Shown here in pieces: positions 1 through 7,704 of a stretch of DNA of 64,000 bases. This DNA is from Psychrobacter sp. LV10R520-6 (GTDB lineage: Bacteria; Pseudomonadota; Gammaproteobacteria; Pseudomonadales; Moraxellaceae), in contig NZ_LT900024.1 in assembly GCF_900182925.1 (NCBI RefSeq), positions 2,666,001-2,730,000 of the forward strand. The letters run 5' to 3'. How positions within the stretch are numbered: position 1 is the stretch's first letter; every line of letters starts with the position of its first letter. Under the pieces are notes generated by a model. It was given only the letters and a program-made list of their open reading frames with translations. It ran no database searches and was not told the DNA's origin. The translations under genes and the position numbers were made by a program.

Positions 1-29
1 AATCATAAATAGATTTGATAGCTATCTCT

Positions 30-569
30 TTATATATCTTCCATTCTATTATCAATTTCAGCATCTAGCACTTGTTGCTGATGCAAATTCAATTGAATCA
101 TTGTTCTAAGAAAGTTAGCTCCGCCATTAGTTAGGGACTTAAATTCTTTTGCAGTTATAGCTCTAAAGCCGGTCTTGAAATCACTTAGCTTCTTAGAATA
201 TTTGGCTTCAGGAGTTCCTTCATACTCACTTGTTATCAGTTTTCCAGTTACAACGCCTGAAGCGACAAATCCAACTCCACTTTGATATAGATATACCGTA
301 TCACCCTCTTTCAGATGAGAGATATTTTCTTTCCACCCCGTGTAAAAAGCAGCTGCTTCATGGTTTTCTAGCATACTCATATGGGCTGATTTGTTGTTGT
401 TATAGTTAGTGTTGAGCATAAAGTATCTTTGACCAAAAAGTGATTTTGCACCTTTAGGCTCGTCAGCCTCTAAGTTTTTTGCAGCCTCCTCTAGAATAGA
501 AGTAGTTTCTTTAATGCCAGCTTTAACAAATTCAAGTAGTAAGAAGCTTGAAACTCCCAGTAGTGTACT
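30..569 (-). pseudogene. conserved hypothetical protein, apparently 5'-truncated
   Basis: The only ATG gives 129 residues (start at 419), but the same frame stays open back to 569 and reads like protein (LLEFVKAGIKETTSILEEA, then FGQRYF just before the Met). No ATG, GTG or TTG occurs in that extension, and the frame is closed by a TAA at 570-572. I infer that a longer gene lost its 5' end. The retained part has a small beta-rich look (KEGDTVYLYQSGVGFVASG), reminiscent of EVE/PUA-like hypothetical proteins, but I do not assign a function. The break lies exactly at the repeat at 562-582, so the truncation may be an island edge. It could still be expressed from 419. Confidence 0.5.
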
Positions 570-582
570 TTACAGTGTACTT
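562..582 (-). repeat. AAGTACAC double motif, left copy
   Basis: Read on the minus strand this is AAGTACAC, four bases, then AAGTACACT. A second copy, identical except for the four central bases, lies at 10935-10955 in opposite orientation. The pair therefore forms inverted repeats around about 10.4 kb of accessory DNA. Its position at the broken end of the flanking gene suggests a junction; its role is unknown. Confidence 0.55.
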
Positions 583-610
583 ATTGAGTTGATTTCATCG
601 TGAATATCGC

Positions 611-627
611 TATTTTCGAGCAACCGA
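611..627. repeat. 17-bp direct repeat, copy 1 (partner at 1858-1874)
   Basis: TATTTTCGAGCAACCGA occurs here and again, identical, at 1858-1874. The two copies bracket the Sel1 pseudogene and the intact Sel1 gene. This may be the footprint of a segmental duplication or insertion of the Sel1 module. Confidence 0.6.
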
Positions 628-671
628 GCTGATTTGGGAAATGGAATGTTTAGTTGATCTAAATTTTTTCA

Positions 672-1043
672 TCAATGTTTCCTATACATGTCACACCCCT
701 TTTGATTACCATTATCACAAGCTTGTCCAAATAACTCTTTAGCCTGTGGTTTATTCTGACGAACTCCTTCTCCATAGTAATAACCCTGCGCAGTATTAAA
801 TAATCCTAATCCGTTAACTTGATCAGCAGCTTTTTTGTACTACTTAAACGCTTGAAAAAGATCTTTATCTACACCAACCCCTTGTTCGTACATAGCACCA
901 AGACTAAACTGTGAGTTTACATAACCTTGATTAGCTAAATCCTCAGTTTTTGCGAAATCTGTTGCTGCAGCTGATAGGGTCAGTCCAAATAATAATCCTA
1001 AGGCTATCAACGCATTAGTAAATATACTTTTCAGTGATTGCAT
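672..1043 (-). pseudogene. Sel1-repeat secreted protein broken by an in-frame TAG
   Basis: The start at 1043 gives a signal peptide (hydrophobic run LIALGLLFGLTLSAAA) and one Sel1 repeat (LANQGYVNSQFSLGAMYEQG), then a TAG at 840-842. Beyond the stop the same frame continues as YKKAADQVNGLGLFNTAQG and ends with CDNGNQKGCDMYRKH before a TGA at 672-674. In Sel1 repeats the interrupted position is normally Trp (AFKWYKKAA), so a single TGG to TAG change explains the break. The C-terminal cap closely matches that of the intact neighbour at 1189-1806, so this is a decayed paralogue. A sequencing error or readthrough cannot be excluded. Confidence 0.8.
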
Positions 1044-1188
1044 GGTCTATATTTTCCAAAAATTTGAGTGTGGGCGGCACTGTAGGAATTAAACAGACCT
1101 CTGCAAGCCTTTATGGTAATGATTTGCATTTTTATAATTTGGTCAATACCGAGAACAATACCAACAATCGGTTTTCAAAATTACTAAA

Positions 1189-1806
1189 TCAGTGGCCTTG
1201 CTCATTTAAGATTCGATAATTATCACAACCTTCTTGATCACCATTATCGCAAGACTTACCAAACCATTCTTTTGCAGTGCTTATGTTTTTACGCACTCCT
1301 TGACCATTACCGTACATCGCTCCAAGGTTGTTTTGAGCCTTAGCCTCACCTTGATTGGCGGCTTTTGTATACCACTCTACAGCCTTAGTATAATCCTGAC
1401 GTACGCCTCTACCGTTGTCATACATAATTCCTAGATTGTATTGAGCCTTAGCCTCACCTTGATTGGCGGCTTTTGTATACCACTCTACAGCCTTAGTATA
1501 ATCCTGACGTACGCCTTCGCCCTTGTCATACATCAATCCAAGATTATATTGAGCACTAGCCTCACCTTGATTGGCGGCTTTTGTATACCACTCTACAGCC
1601 TTAGTATAATCCTGACGTACGCCTTCGCCCTTGTCATACATCAATCCAAGATTGTATTGAGCACTAGCATCTCCTTGGTTGGCTAATCGTTGGGTTTGGT
1701 TAAAATTTGGCGCAGCCATCGCTGATATAGATATTATCGCTGCGACTAAAAAAACGATTGCTTTGTGTATGAATGAGGCTTTGAACAGTGGCATGGCATG
1801 TCTCAA
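1189..1806 (-). CDS. secreted Sel1-repeat (TPR-like) protein
   Basis: 205 residues. The N-terminal ~31 residues form a signal peptide ending in AMA, so the product should be periplasmic or exported. It is followed by four Sel1 repeats of 36 residues with the core ANQGEASAQYNLGLMYDKGE and GVRQDYTKAVEWYTKA, then a cap rich in Cys (SCDNGDQEGCDNY). Sel1 repeats form alpha-solenoids that scaffold protein-protein contacts; no partner can be named. Repeats 1-3 are nearly identical at DNA level, indicating recent internal amplification. The downstream neighbour is its broken paralogue. Confidence 0.85.
   Translation of the reverse strand: MRHAMPLFKASFIHKAIVFLVAAIISISAMAAPNFNQTQRLANQGDASAQYNLGLMYDKGEGVRQDYTKAVEWYTKAANQGEASAQYNLGLMYDKGEGVRQDYTKAVEWYTKAANQGEAKAQYNLGIMYDNGRGVRQDYTKAVEWYTKAANQGEAKAQNNLGAMYGNGQGVRKNISTAKEWFGKSCDNGDQEGCDNYRILNEQGH
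1338..1680 (-). repeat. tandem 108-bp repeat inside the Sel1 gene
   Basis: The same block recurs with a period of exactly 108 bp; for example GATTGGCGGCTTTTGTATAC begins at 1353, 1461 and 1569. Each unit encodes one 36-residue Sel1 repeat. Near identity between units makes copy-number change by slippage or recombination likely. Confidence 0.85.
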
Positions 1807-1857
1807 CTAATTGGCTTGAAGGATTACATTTGTGTGTTAAACTCATGGTAGCAGATA

Positions 1858-1874
1858 TATTTTCGAGCAACCGA
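1858..1874. repeat. 17-bp direct repeat, copy 2 (partner at 611-627)
   Basis: Exact second copy of the sequence at 611-627, upstream of the intact Sel1 gene. The flanking intergenic region (1807-2072) shows no other gene. Confidence 0.6.
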
Positions 1875-2072
1875 CCCGATGACTTTTTTTAGTCTATTTT
1901 CATTTGTCATAATCTAATTTGTGCGAACAGCGGGCGTTTTTAGGGTTATGTGCTACGAATAGATTAGCAACACAGTTAAGGTGCTTTGCTAGTTTATAGT
2001 TGGTTATCTTCACAAAAGTAGGCTAGCATACTGCTTATCTGCTACACCCCCTTTTTTAAGGTAAGTATTTAT

Positions 2073-2456
2073 ATGAAAGTTTTCTTTTCTGCAATTTTCG
2101 TTTTTTTAACTTCAATCATATTTATAAATTCATCACAAGCAAATGACCAATCTGTTTCGTGCTATCAAACAGCATGGGAGCATCCGGAAAAAGGTGGGTT
2201 AGGGCTAACTAGAGGAATGGCGCTTGATCTCTGCAAAGGAGCACCTGTTGCAAAGGAAGTTTTACAATGCTATCGAAAAGCATGGGAGCATCCGGAAAAA
2301 GATGGATTAGGACTATCTAGAGGAATGGCCGTTGATCTTTGCAAAGGGGTCTCACAATCGAAAAAAGTAATTAGTTGCTATCAAACAGCATGGGAACATC
2401 CGGAGAAAGGTGGGTTAGGGCTAACTAGAGGAATGGCGGTTGATTTCTGTAAGTAA
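2073..2456 (+). CDS. small secreted protein made of three CYxxAWEHPEK repeats
   Basis: 127 residues: a signal peptide (~23 residues, ending SSQA) and then essentially only three repeats of about 36 residues. Each starts CYQTAWEHPEKGGLGLTRGM or a close variant and ends in a Cys (VDLCKG). Two conserved Cys per repeat suggest disulfides in the periplasm or outside the cell. The Gly-Leu-(T/S)-Arg-Gly-x-Ala core recalls short repeat proteins of unknown function in Moraxellaceae. The third repeat ends right at the stop codon, so the protein is a bare array. Function unknown; it sits among Sel1 genes but is not obviously in an operon. Confidence 0.75.
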   Translation: MKVFFSAIFVFLTSIIFINSSQANDQSVSCYQTAWEHPEKGGLGLTRGMALDLCKGAPVAKEVLQCYRKAWEHPEKDGLGLSRGMAVDLCKGVSQSKKVISCYQTAWEHPEKGGLGLTRGMAVDFCK

Positions 2457-2497
2457 TAGCATACCTATGGCGAACCAATCAGGTACTTTTAACGGTT

Positions 2498-2520
2498 CGG
2501 TTCCCTAGTAAGGACTTGAA
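2498..2520 (+). repeat. 23-bp repeat, inverted partner at 11008-11030
   Basis: The segment beginning CGGTTCCCTAGT and ending GGACTTGAA recurs on the minus strand at 11008-11030 with a single mismatch. I do not recognise it. It is not part of any gene, and it adds to the evidence that 0.5-11 kb was assembled by recombination. Confidence 0.55.
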
Positions 2521-2732
2521 AGTTTATCTATAGCTAAGTGATTTGAATATGTATAGGTTCTTAGGTTTAATCAGCATAGCTTAAGTTAGTTTAAGCCTGT
2601 GATTTTTCAAAGCTAAGTAATATCAGTGCGGCATTTATGAAAGAGTTAGTTGAAAGTGTTAGTAGTTTAATATCTAATGAACAATATTAGACATCCCACC
2701 AAATATTTGTTCCTGATAAAGACAGAGATAAT

Positions 2733-3848
2733 ATGAAAAAAGCAATCCTCTTGGTTTTGTTGTTTGCGTTTAGTAGCTTTAGTTATGCAGTTTCCATTGA
2801 TAAAAATTTATTAAATAAAGCTAAATCAGGCGATCGAGTTTCTCAAGAAGAAGTCGCTAAATTTTACGAGTTTTCTGGAGAAGAAGGTGAGTCTTTGTCT
2901 TGGTTATATACAGCTTTCGAGAACGGATCTGGTTATGCTGCTGGTAAGATTGCAAAAGCTTACTATGAGGGGTCAATGGGTTTAAAAAGAGACCGTTATG
3001 AAGCCTGGTCTTGGTATAGAAAAGGAGCTAACTTGAGTGATAGAGACTCTTTACTTTTTATGTCCAACGACTATTGGGAAAGAGGTAGTAGTACTAATCA
3101 AAAAATTGCATTTCAACATTTAGTCCAATGCATAAGTGAACTAAAAGATTCGGAATGTAATGTTCGATACGCAAAACTGCGCAGGTCTGTAAGTGGTAAC
3201 CTTGACACAAGTGCGCTCGAAGCAGTACAAAGAGCTGAAAAAATGGGGTATCCAGAAGCATATACTGAATTAGCGTTCTATTACGAAAATGGTTATATCG
3301 TAGAGAAAGACATTAGTAAGGCTTATAGTTATCTTCAAAAAGCGGCTTCAAAAAATGAAAAGAATGCCTTAGAAAAGATAGGTGAGGCATACCTCCATGC
3401 GCATAAGTATGGACTTAATAAAGATGAGAAGAAAGGTGTAGATGCTCTAGAGAAAGCAGGTGTCTTAGGAAACGGGGCAGCTTATAGAACGTTGGGTGAT
3501 TATTACTTCGCGGATAAAAAAAATACAATCAATCTAAATAAAGCCATTAATTATTATCAAAAAGGGGTCGCATTGGATAATCCCTATGCAGCTTGGAATT
3601 TAGCCTCTCTTTATAGCGAGTATTCCGATAATTTAGGAAGAAGGCAAAGCTCCTATTGGAAGGAAATGGCAAAACTTATGACTTTAGCAGCAGACGCTGG
3701 ATTGCTTACAGCTCAATTAGAGCTAGCCTCATCTTATAATAAAGGAGAGATGGGCTTGTCTTCTAGATCAAAAGCTAAATACTATTATGAGCTTGCTGCA
3801 AAGCAGGGATCGGGTGAAGCTAAACTCAAACTTAAAGGTTTTAACTAA
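2733..3848 (+). CDS. secreted Sel1-repeat protein, first gene of a three-gene unit
   Basis: 371 residues with a signal peptide (AILLVLLFAFSSFSYA) and degenerate Sel1/TPR-like repeats through the rest: GYAAGKIAKAYYEGSMGL, YPEAYTELAFYYENGY, NPYAAWNLASLYSEYS, LLTAQLELASSYNKGEMG. It is more diverged than the array at 1189-1806 and lacks its DNA-level repetition. It is a probable periplasmic scaffold. The next gene starts 5 bp after its stop, so the genes at 2733, 3854 and 4530 probably form one transcript. No catalytic motif is seen. Confidence 0.8.
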   Translation: MKKAILLVLLFAFSSFSYAVSIDKNLLNKAKSGDRVSQEEVAKFYEFSGEEGESLSWLYTAFENGSGYAAGKIAKAYYEGSMGLKRDRYEAWSWYRKGANLSDRDSLLFMSNDYWERGSSTNQKIAFQHLVQCISELKDSECNVRYAKLRRSVSGNLDTSALEAVQRAEKMGYPEAYTELAFYYENGYIVEKDISKAYSYLQKAASKNEKNALEKIGEAYLHAHKYGLNKDEKKGVDALEKAGVLGNGAAYRTLGDYYFADKKNTINLNKAINYYQKGVALDNPYAAWNLASLYSEYSDNLGRRQSSYWKEMAKLMTLAADAGLLTAQLELASSYNKGEMGLSSRSKAKYYYELAAKQGSGEAKLKLKGFN

Positions 3849-3853
3849 TCTCT

Positions 3854-4507
3854 ATGAAGAAGCTAACCTCTCTTATTTTGCTGACATTCTCTTGTCAAGT
3901 CTCATATGCCAGCTGGTATACAAACTATGACTCTGCTGGGAGAATGGTTTCTATTTCCAGTGAAAAAGCACTTGCTTATGATGTGTCCTTATTAAAGGAT
4001 CAATATATATTTTTGAATAAAAACCCAAAAGCAGCAAACAATAAAAATATGTACTCTAAAGAAGAGGTTATGAAAGTTGGAGATACTTACATTTTTAATG
4101 AAAGTGCAAGTAAAGGCCTCAAAACTTCAAATAAAGATTTCAGATTTGATAGAGTCATCACTGTAGAAGAACAAATGAAAGACGATCGACGAGTCGTAAA
4201 ATCTGTTTTAAATGAGAGTGGTGTCAGCCGCAATGTTGGAAAGACTGATATTGACGAGACTAGACCCATGTTAATCTATAAGCCATATGCTGCGATTATG
4301 CGATACTCAATTTTGAATAAATCTAATCAAGTTGTAGAAAGCTGGTCAGAAAAAAGCCCTATGCAGTACCTAACTATTGAAGACTGCAACAAAGAAATAC
4401 CTAAATATAGAAGGATAGCTCAGAACAACTTAAATAATTCTTTTTTCGTTAAATCCCAACTACTCAAGGGCAAGACAAGTGTTTCTTGTTCCAAAGTTAA
4501 TAAATAA
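3854..4507 (+). CDS. secreted protein of unknown function
   Basis: 217 residues. An N-terminal signal peptide (KKLTSLILLTFSCQVSYA) is followed by a mature domain starting SWYTNYDSAGRM. No family is recognised. Two Cys near the end (EDCNKE, VSCSKV) could form a disulfide. The 5-bp spacing after the Sel1 protein gene suggests translational coupling and a shared periplasmic role, which is inference only. Confidence 0.7.
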   Translation: MKKLTSLILLTFSCQVSYASWYTNYDSAGRMVSISSEKALAYDVSLLKDQYIFLNKNPKAANNKNMYSKEEVMKVGDTYIFNESASKGLKTSNKDFRFDRVITVEEQMKDDRRVVKSVLNESGVSRNVGKTDIDETRPMLIYKPYAAIMRYSILNKSNQVVESWSEKSPMQYLTIEDCNKEIPKYRRIAQNNLNNSFFVKSQLLKGKTSVSCSKVNK

Positions 4508-4529
4508 ATTTAGGTTTAAAAGGTAAAAT

Positions 4530-4736
4530 ATGAATAGTGAAAGTAAACATATCGTTGAATTCTCATTGAGAACTTTAGTTAGATTTTTAGAGTTAGAGGG
4601 AATAAAGGCAAGCGAGCTTGTTGATAGACATTCAGGTAAAGTTCTCGGTAATGAACTAGGATATGATGATGGTTTGCCACCTCAAGATAAGGGTAAGGCC
4701 TTAGAGCTTATCAAATCTTGTAAACCTTCTAATTAA
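4530..4736 (+). CDS. small cytoplasmic protein of unknown function
   Basis: 68 residues without signal peptide or membrane segment. The first half is helical (FSLRTLVRFLELEGIKASEL); the second is polar and ends SCKPSN. An AAGGTAAAAT stretch before the ATG is a reasonable ribosome binding site. It follows the preceding gene by 22 bp and is probably the last gene of the unit that starts at 2733. Function unknown. Confidence 0.6.
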   Translation: MNSESKHIVEFSLRTLVRFLELEGIKASELVDRHSGKVLGNELGYDDGLPPQDKGKALELIKSCKPSN

Positions 4737-4778
4737 AAAATTAGACTCTTAGTAGGTGTCCAAATTTGAGAGTATCCT

Positions 4779-4828
4779 GAATTTTGTGTAAGTATTGCTA
4801 CAAGATAAAGGGCAGTTACACAGAATTC
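4779..4828. other. IS-end-like inverted repeat, probable insertion scar
   Basis: GAATTTTGTGTAA at 4779-4791 faces TTACACAGAATTC at 4816-4828 (12 of 13 bp complementary). The motif with GTGTAACTGCCC resembles the terminal repeats of IS256-family elements, but no transposase is left. I read it as a relic or a pair of solo ends. Confidence 0.35.
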
Positions 4829-4895
4829 GGGATGGTCTCTTATATGAGCAATATCTTCTAAAAGATTTAAGACCTAAGAAATAGTATCCTTATTC

Positions 4896-5579
4896 TTACT
4901 TGTTCTCTGGCAAATCAAACATACCAAGTAGATAAGGAGCAGAGTCTCCTCCTGCGAATGTTTCATACCCAGCACCATCTCCAGTTACTACGCCACAGAA
5001 ATTCACTTCTGAGCTAGGCAAAATATCACCAGAAGACCCTACTGCTATCACGCTTACATAGCCACGAAATGCAGCATACACAAATGCTTGAGTTAATGGG
5101 GGGTTGATAGAACGATCAACTTCAATTTTGTGTACCGTTCCCGTAAAACAAAAGCGTTTACCAGTCTCAGTAAAAATATCTTTTTTTATCATTTCATAGC
5201 TAGTTTCAGGAATGCTATTCAGATCTTCCCAAGTCATACCAACTATCCCATCCCAAAGTATCAAATTTCTAAGTAACTCTGAAATATCACTGTTGTTTGA
5301 ACCTGAGTCTATAGAGTCTTTATTGTTATAGAGAGCAATAGCAGAAGCTAAAGTAGGAGCTTCTTGTTTTAGCTTCTTTATTTGATTTTCACTTAGAACT
5401 TCTTCAGCTGTTGTTTTTGGCTTAGCTGCCATTACTGGCTTAGATAACATTATGGGTTTAGCTACTATTGCTTCACTGGGCTTAGTAGAAGTAGTGTTTA
5501 AATCAGTTTCTACTGTACTGTCGCTTGAACATGCAAACAGGAAAAGTGTAGTGACAATCAAAAATAGACGTTTATACAA
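4896..5579 (-). CDS. putative lipoprotein of unknown function
   Basis: 227 residues. The N terminus MYKRLFLIVTTLFLFAC with SSDS after the Cys is a classic lipobox, so the mature protein should be a lipid-anchored envelope protein. A Ser/Thr/Pro/Lys-rich linker containing the short repeats AKPIMLSKPVMAAKP runs to about residue 60. A folded domain follows, with FCFTGTVHKIEVDRSINPP and a C-terminal part (SSEVNFCGVVTGDGAGYE) that has the look of a small beta-barrel or OB-like fold. No enzyme motif is seen. It stands alone between intergenic regions. Confidence 0.7.
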   Translation of the reverse strand: MYKRLFLIVTTLFLFACSSDSTVETDLNTTSTKPSEAIVAKPIMLSKPVMAAKPKTTAEEVLSENQIKKLKQEAPTLASAIALYNNKDSIDSGSNNSDISELLRNLILWDGIVGMTWEDLNSIPETSYEMIKKDIFTETGKRFCFTGTVHKIEVDRSINPPLTQAFVYAAFRGYVSVIAVGSSGDILPSSEVNFCGVVTGDGAGYETFAGGDSAPYLLGMFDLPENK

Positions 5580-6077
5580 GATAATATTTCTCTCAATTAA
5601 AAAAACTATTCAACCATTCTATATCATTTCCAAAAATTAGAAAGACTGCCGAATATACCTCAAAGAGACCAGTGACAAATGGCTTCTTCTATCCAAAGTC
5701 ATTTGTCATAACGTCTGTTTTATAGGAACAATAGGTGTTTTTAGGGGATTCATGTGAGTTGCAGACTGGATTATATTCACAAGAAAACAAGAAAGGTTAC
5801 TGGTATAGTCACGCTTAAATTAAAAATAGACGATAAAACTAGCTCATAACAGACTTTTGATTAAAAACTAATTGGGTTCAATTCAACTTGCTAGCTTATC
5901 CAGTATCTTGATTGATACCTTCTCTTACTCTTATAAAGCTCGTAAGGCTTATAATTAGCCTATATAAGGCGTTATAATACTATTCCTATGCAATGGTAGC
6001 TTAAATAAATTATAAGCTCTTATAAAGGCTATTAGAGCCATGTAGAATACTAATGATTAATTCATGTAAATTATTGA
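5580..6077. other. 498-bp intergenic region with AT-rich repeated motifs
   Basis: No convincing gene. From about 5925 to 6045 the strand is crowded with variants of a short motif around GCCTTATAA in both orientations (AAGGCTTATAA, TAAGGCGTTATAA, CTTATAAAGGCTA). It resembles a degenerate iteron or protein-binding array, but the copies are too irregular to name. The block near 5690-5760 loosely resembles 1895-1940, upstream of the other secreted-protein genes. Confidence 0.35.
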
Positions 6078-6542
6078 TTATTGAATATAGATTAGCTTAT
6101 CGTTATCAAAAGTTAAATAGTTAACATAGTCTCCATAAATCCATTGTTCAAGTTTACCTAGCTCATCAGTTGTCACGTTGGTGTATTCTGGTTTCCCCCA
6201 GTGAGTTTTAGTTAGCACTTGGTTTGGAGTCATTCCCATTTTAGCCCCAACATCAATATTATTGCCGTTTCTGAATACAGTCTCACTTTTATCAGGAACT
6301 AGACCCTTCATTCTTCTATTGGTTTGATAAACTTGAAGATATGCTGTCGCGCCCCTAGCACTACTCCTTTGAATCTGAGCAGCAAGCATTGCTCTCTTAT
6401 CATTACCATAAAATTCTTCGATAGTATCTGTAATATGAATTGTGCTCATAGAACCATTTTCATGTACAAAAGTAACTTCACCTGCAAGAGCCTTAACAGC
6501 ACTCAAGGCGAACAAAGAACAAAATAGTATTTTTAGTATCAT
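6078..6542 (-). CDS. SmpA/OmlA-like secreted protein, copy A
   Basis: 154 residues with a signal peptide (ILKILFCSLFALSAVKALA). The C-terminal ~65 residues (DVGAKMGMTPNQVLTKTHWG, LEQWIYGDYVNYLTFDNDKL) match the pattern of SmpA/BamE-like and DUF2845-type domains: a 'GMTxxQVL...WGKP' helix followed by a beta hairpin with a W-Y-G step and 'L-F-D-N-D-K-L'. Such domains act in the envelope; the exact role is unknown. The gene at 6712-7155 is a paralogue with the same C-terminal domain, so this is a tandem duplication. Confidence 0.7.
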   Translation of the reverse strand: MILKILFCSLFALSAVKALAGEVTFVHENGSMSTIHITDTIEEFYGNDKRAMLAAQIQRSSARGATAYLQVYQTNRRMKGLVPDKSETVFRNGNNIDVGAKMGMTPNQVLTKTHWGKPEYTNVTTDELGKLEQWIYGDYVNYLTFDNDKLIYIQ

Positions 6543-6711
6543 TTTCCTATAACCTTTAATTTATTTTCTTAATTCGGCTGTTTGGTAGTAGTGATAAATA
6601 ACCATAGCGATCTCACAGACGTTATAAGAGGTTTTGGTATTATTAAGCTACAAACACCATGGAATGGTATAACAAACGATTATAGGGCTATATGTGTGCT
6701 ATATATAGATA

Positions 6712-7155
6712 TCACCAATGCCTAGCATTACCGACTGTAAGTATTTTAATTAGCTTATCGTTATCAAAAAGCAAAAATCCATGATAGTCATAAGACCACA
6801 AATCAAGTTTGCCATACTCATCAGTAATTGCTCTCGTTATGTCAGGCTTTCCCCAATACGTCTTATCTAAGACTTGATTTTGAGTCATTCCAATTTTAGC
6901 ACCGACATCCCTTTTGCTAGCGTCACCAACCTTAAACACCACTTCACTTTTATCATGTGTAAGGGGCTTCTTTTTTCTAGATTCTTGCAGGTTTTTTAGA
7001 TTTAATCTTGCTGTTTCATTTTTTAGTGTTGCTAATTCTTCTTTATTGGATTTTTCTTCATCATTATCGTTAATATAAATATAATGGTTATCATTAATTT
7101 CAGCATAGCCATTGCTTGCAATAAGTAAAGATATTGCTAGTAAGATAAATTTCAT
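6712..7155 (-). CDS. SmpA/OmlA-like secreted protein, copy B
   Basis: 147 residues; signal peptide (FILLAISLLIASNGYA), a charged Asn/Asp/Glu/Lys-rich middle, then the same C-terminal domain as copy A (DVGAKIGMTQNQVLDKTYWG, GFLLFDNDKL). Copies A and B share the linker phrase DKSE(T/V)VF before the domain, while their N-terminal halves differ strongly. This points to an old duplication with the conserved part under selection. Copy A lies downstream on the same strand after a 169-bp gap, so co-transcription is possible. Confidence 0.7.
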   Translation of the reverse strand: MKFILLAISLLIASNGYAEINDNHYIYINDNDEEKSNKEELATLKNETARLNLKNLQESRKKKPLTHDKSEVVFKVGDASKRDVGAKIGMTQNQVLDKTYWGKPDITRAITDEYGKLDLWSYDYHGFLLFDNDKLIKILTVGNARHW

Positions 7156-7469
7156 TTTATATTCTCATAAGTCTGTATTTCAGTAGAAAATAACGCCTAT
7201 ATATGCGTACTATGCTTAACATTTCGTAATAAAATATCGCTATAAGCCTTGATGATACTAGGCTTTCGATTTATCGAATAGGCAAAACCTGATTGTCTGA
7301 TTGAACACTAAGGTTACATGAACTTACGTAATTTAACCCATCATAAAAGCTGATCGCTATCTCTACCACTGTTGAGCATAGCCGTGTAAGATCATATAAA
7401 AGGATAGGGTCATATTTAAAATATCTAGGACAATCTACAAGTTTTCCCTTGCTGCCTACAACATCCTAA
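7156..7469. other. 314-bp region without a recognised gene
   Basis: AT-rich, with stop codons in all frames. Fragments such as TATAAGCCTT echo the motif cluster at 5925-6045. Nothing else is recognised. Confidence 0.3.
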
Positions 7470-7601
7470 TCACCACCAAAAGAAGAAAAAGAAACCACCC
7501 TTATTTTCTTTTTTAGCCTTTTTGTCTTTAAGTTTCTGAAACTTCTTCTTTCTTTTTAAATACTCTCTGCTTCCTACTTTAGGTAACGGCTTAGTGCTCA
7601 T
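7470..7601 (-). CDS. 43-residue basic protein with an aromatic tail
   Basis: A short frame with a good ribosome binding site (AAGGA, six bases before the ATG at 7599-7601). The protein starts MSTKPLPKVGSREYLKRKKK, continues with a Lys-rich stretch (KKFQKLKDKKAKKENK) and ends GGFFFFFWW before TGA. The combination of a basic, probably helical body and a C-terminal hydrophobic aromatic patch could bind membrane or nucleic acid; that is inference. I recognise no family with certainty. The A/T-rich Lys and Phe codons could make this a chance frame, but the start context and the compact end argue for a real small gene. Confidence 0.5.
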   Translation of the reverse strand: MSTKPLPKVGSREYLKRKKKFQKLKDKKAKKENKGGFFFFFWW

Positions 7602-7704
7602 GTTGATTCCTTATAATATTCTTTAATAAAAACTTCATTGCTCGGAGTGATAGCATCATATTTTCCAACAGTCATTACTAGTACCAATTATGCAAGTCTA
7701 TCTA

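Noticed and set aside
1441..1686. Plus-strand repetitive frame MSLSLTLIGGFCIPLYS
   Set aside because: Antisense shadow of the Sel1 repeats; its regularity comes from the coding repeats.
1329..1690. Regular 108-bp repeats as a possible CRISPR array
   Set aside because: Units are in frame, encode Sel1 repeats and have no unique spacers.
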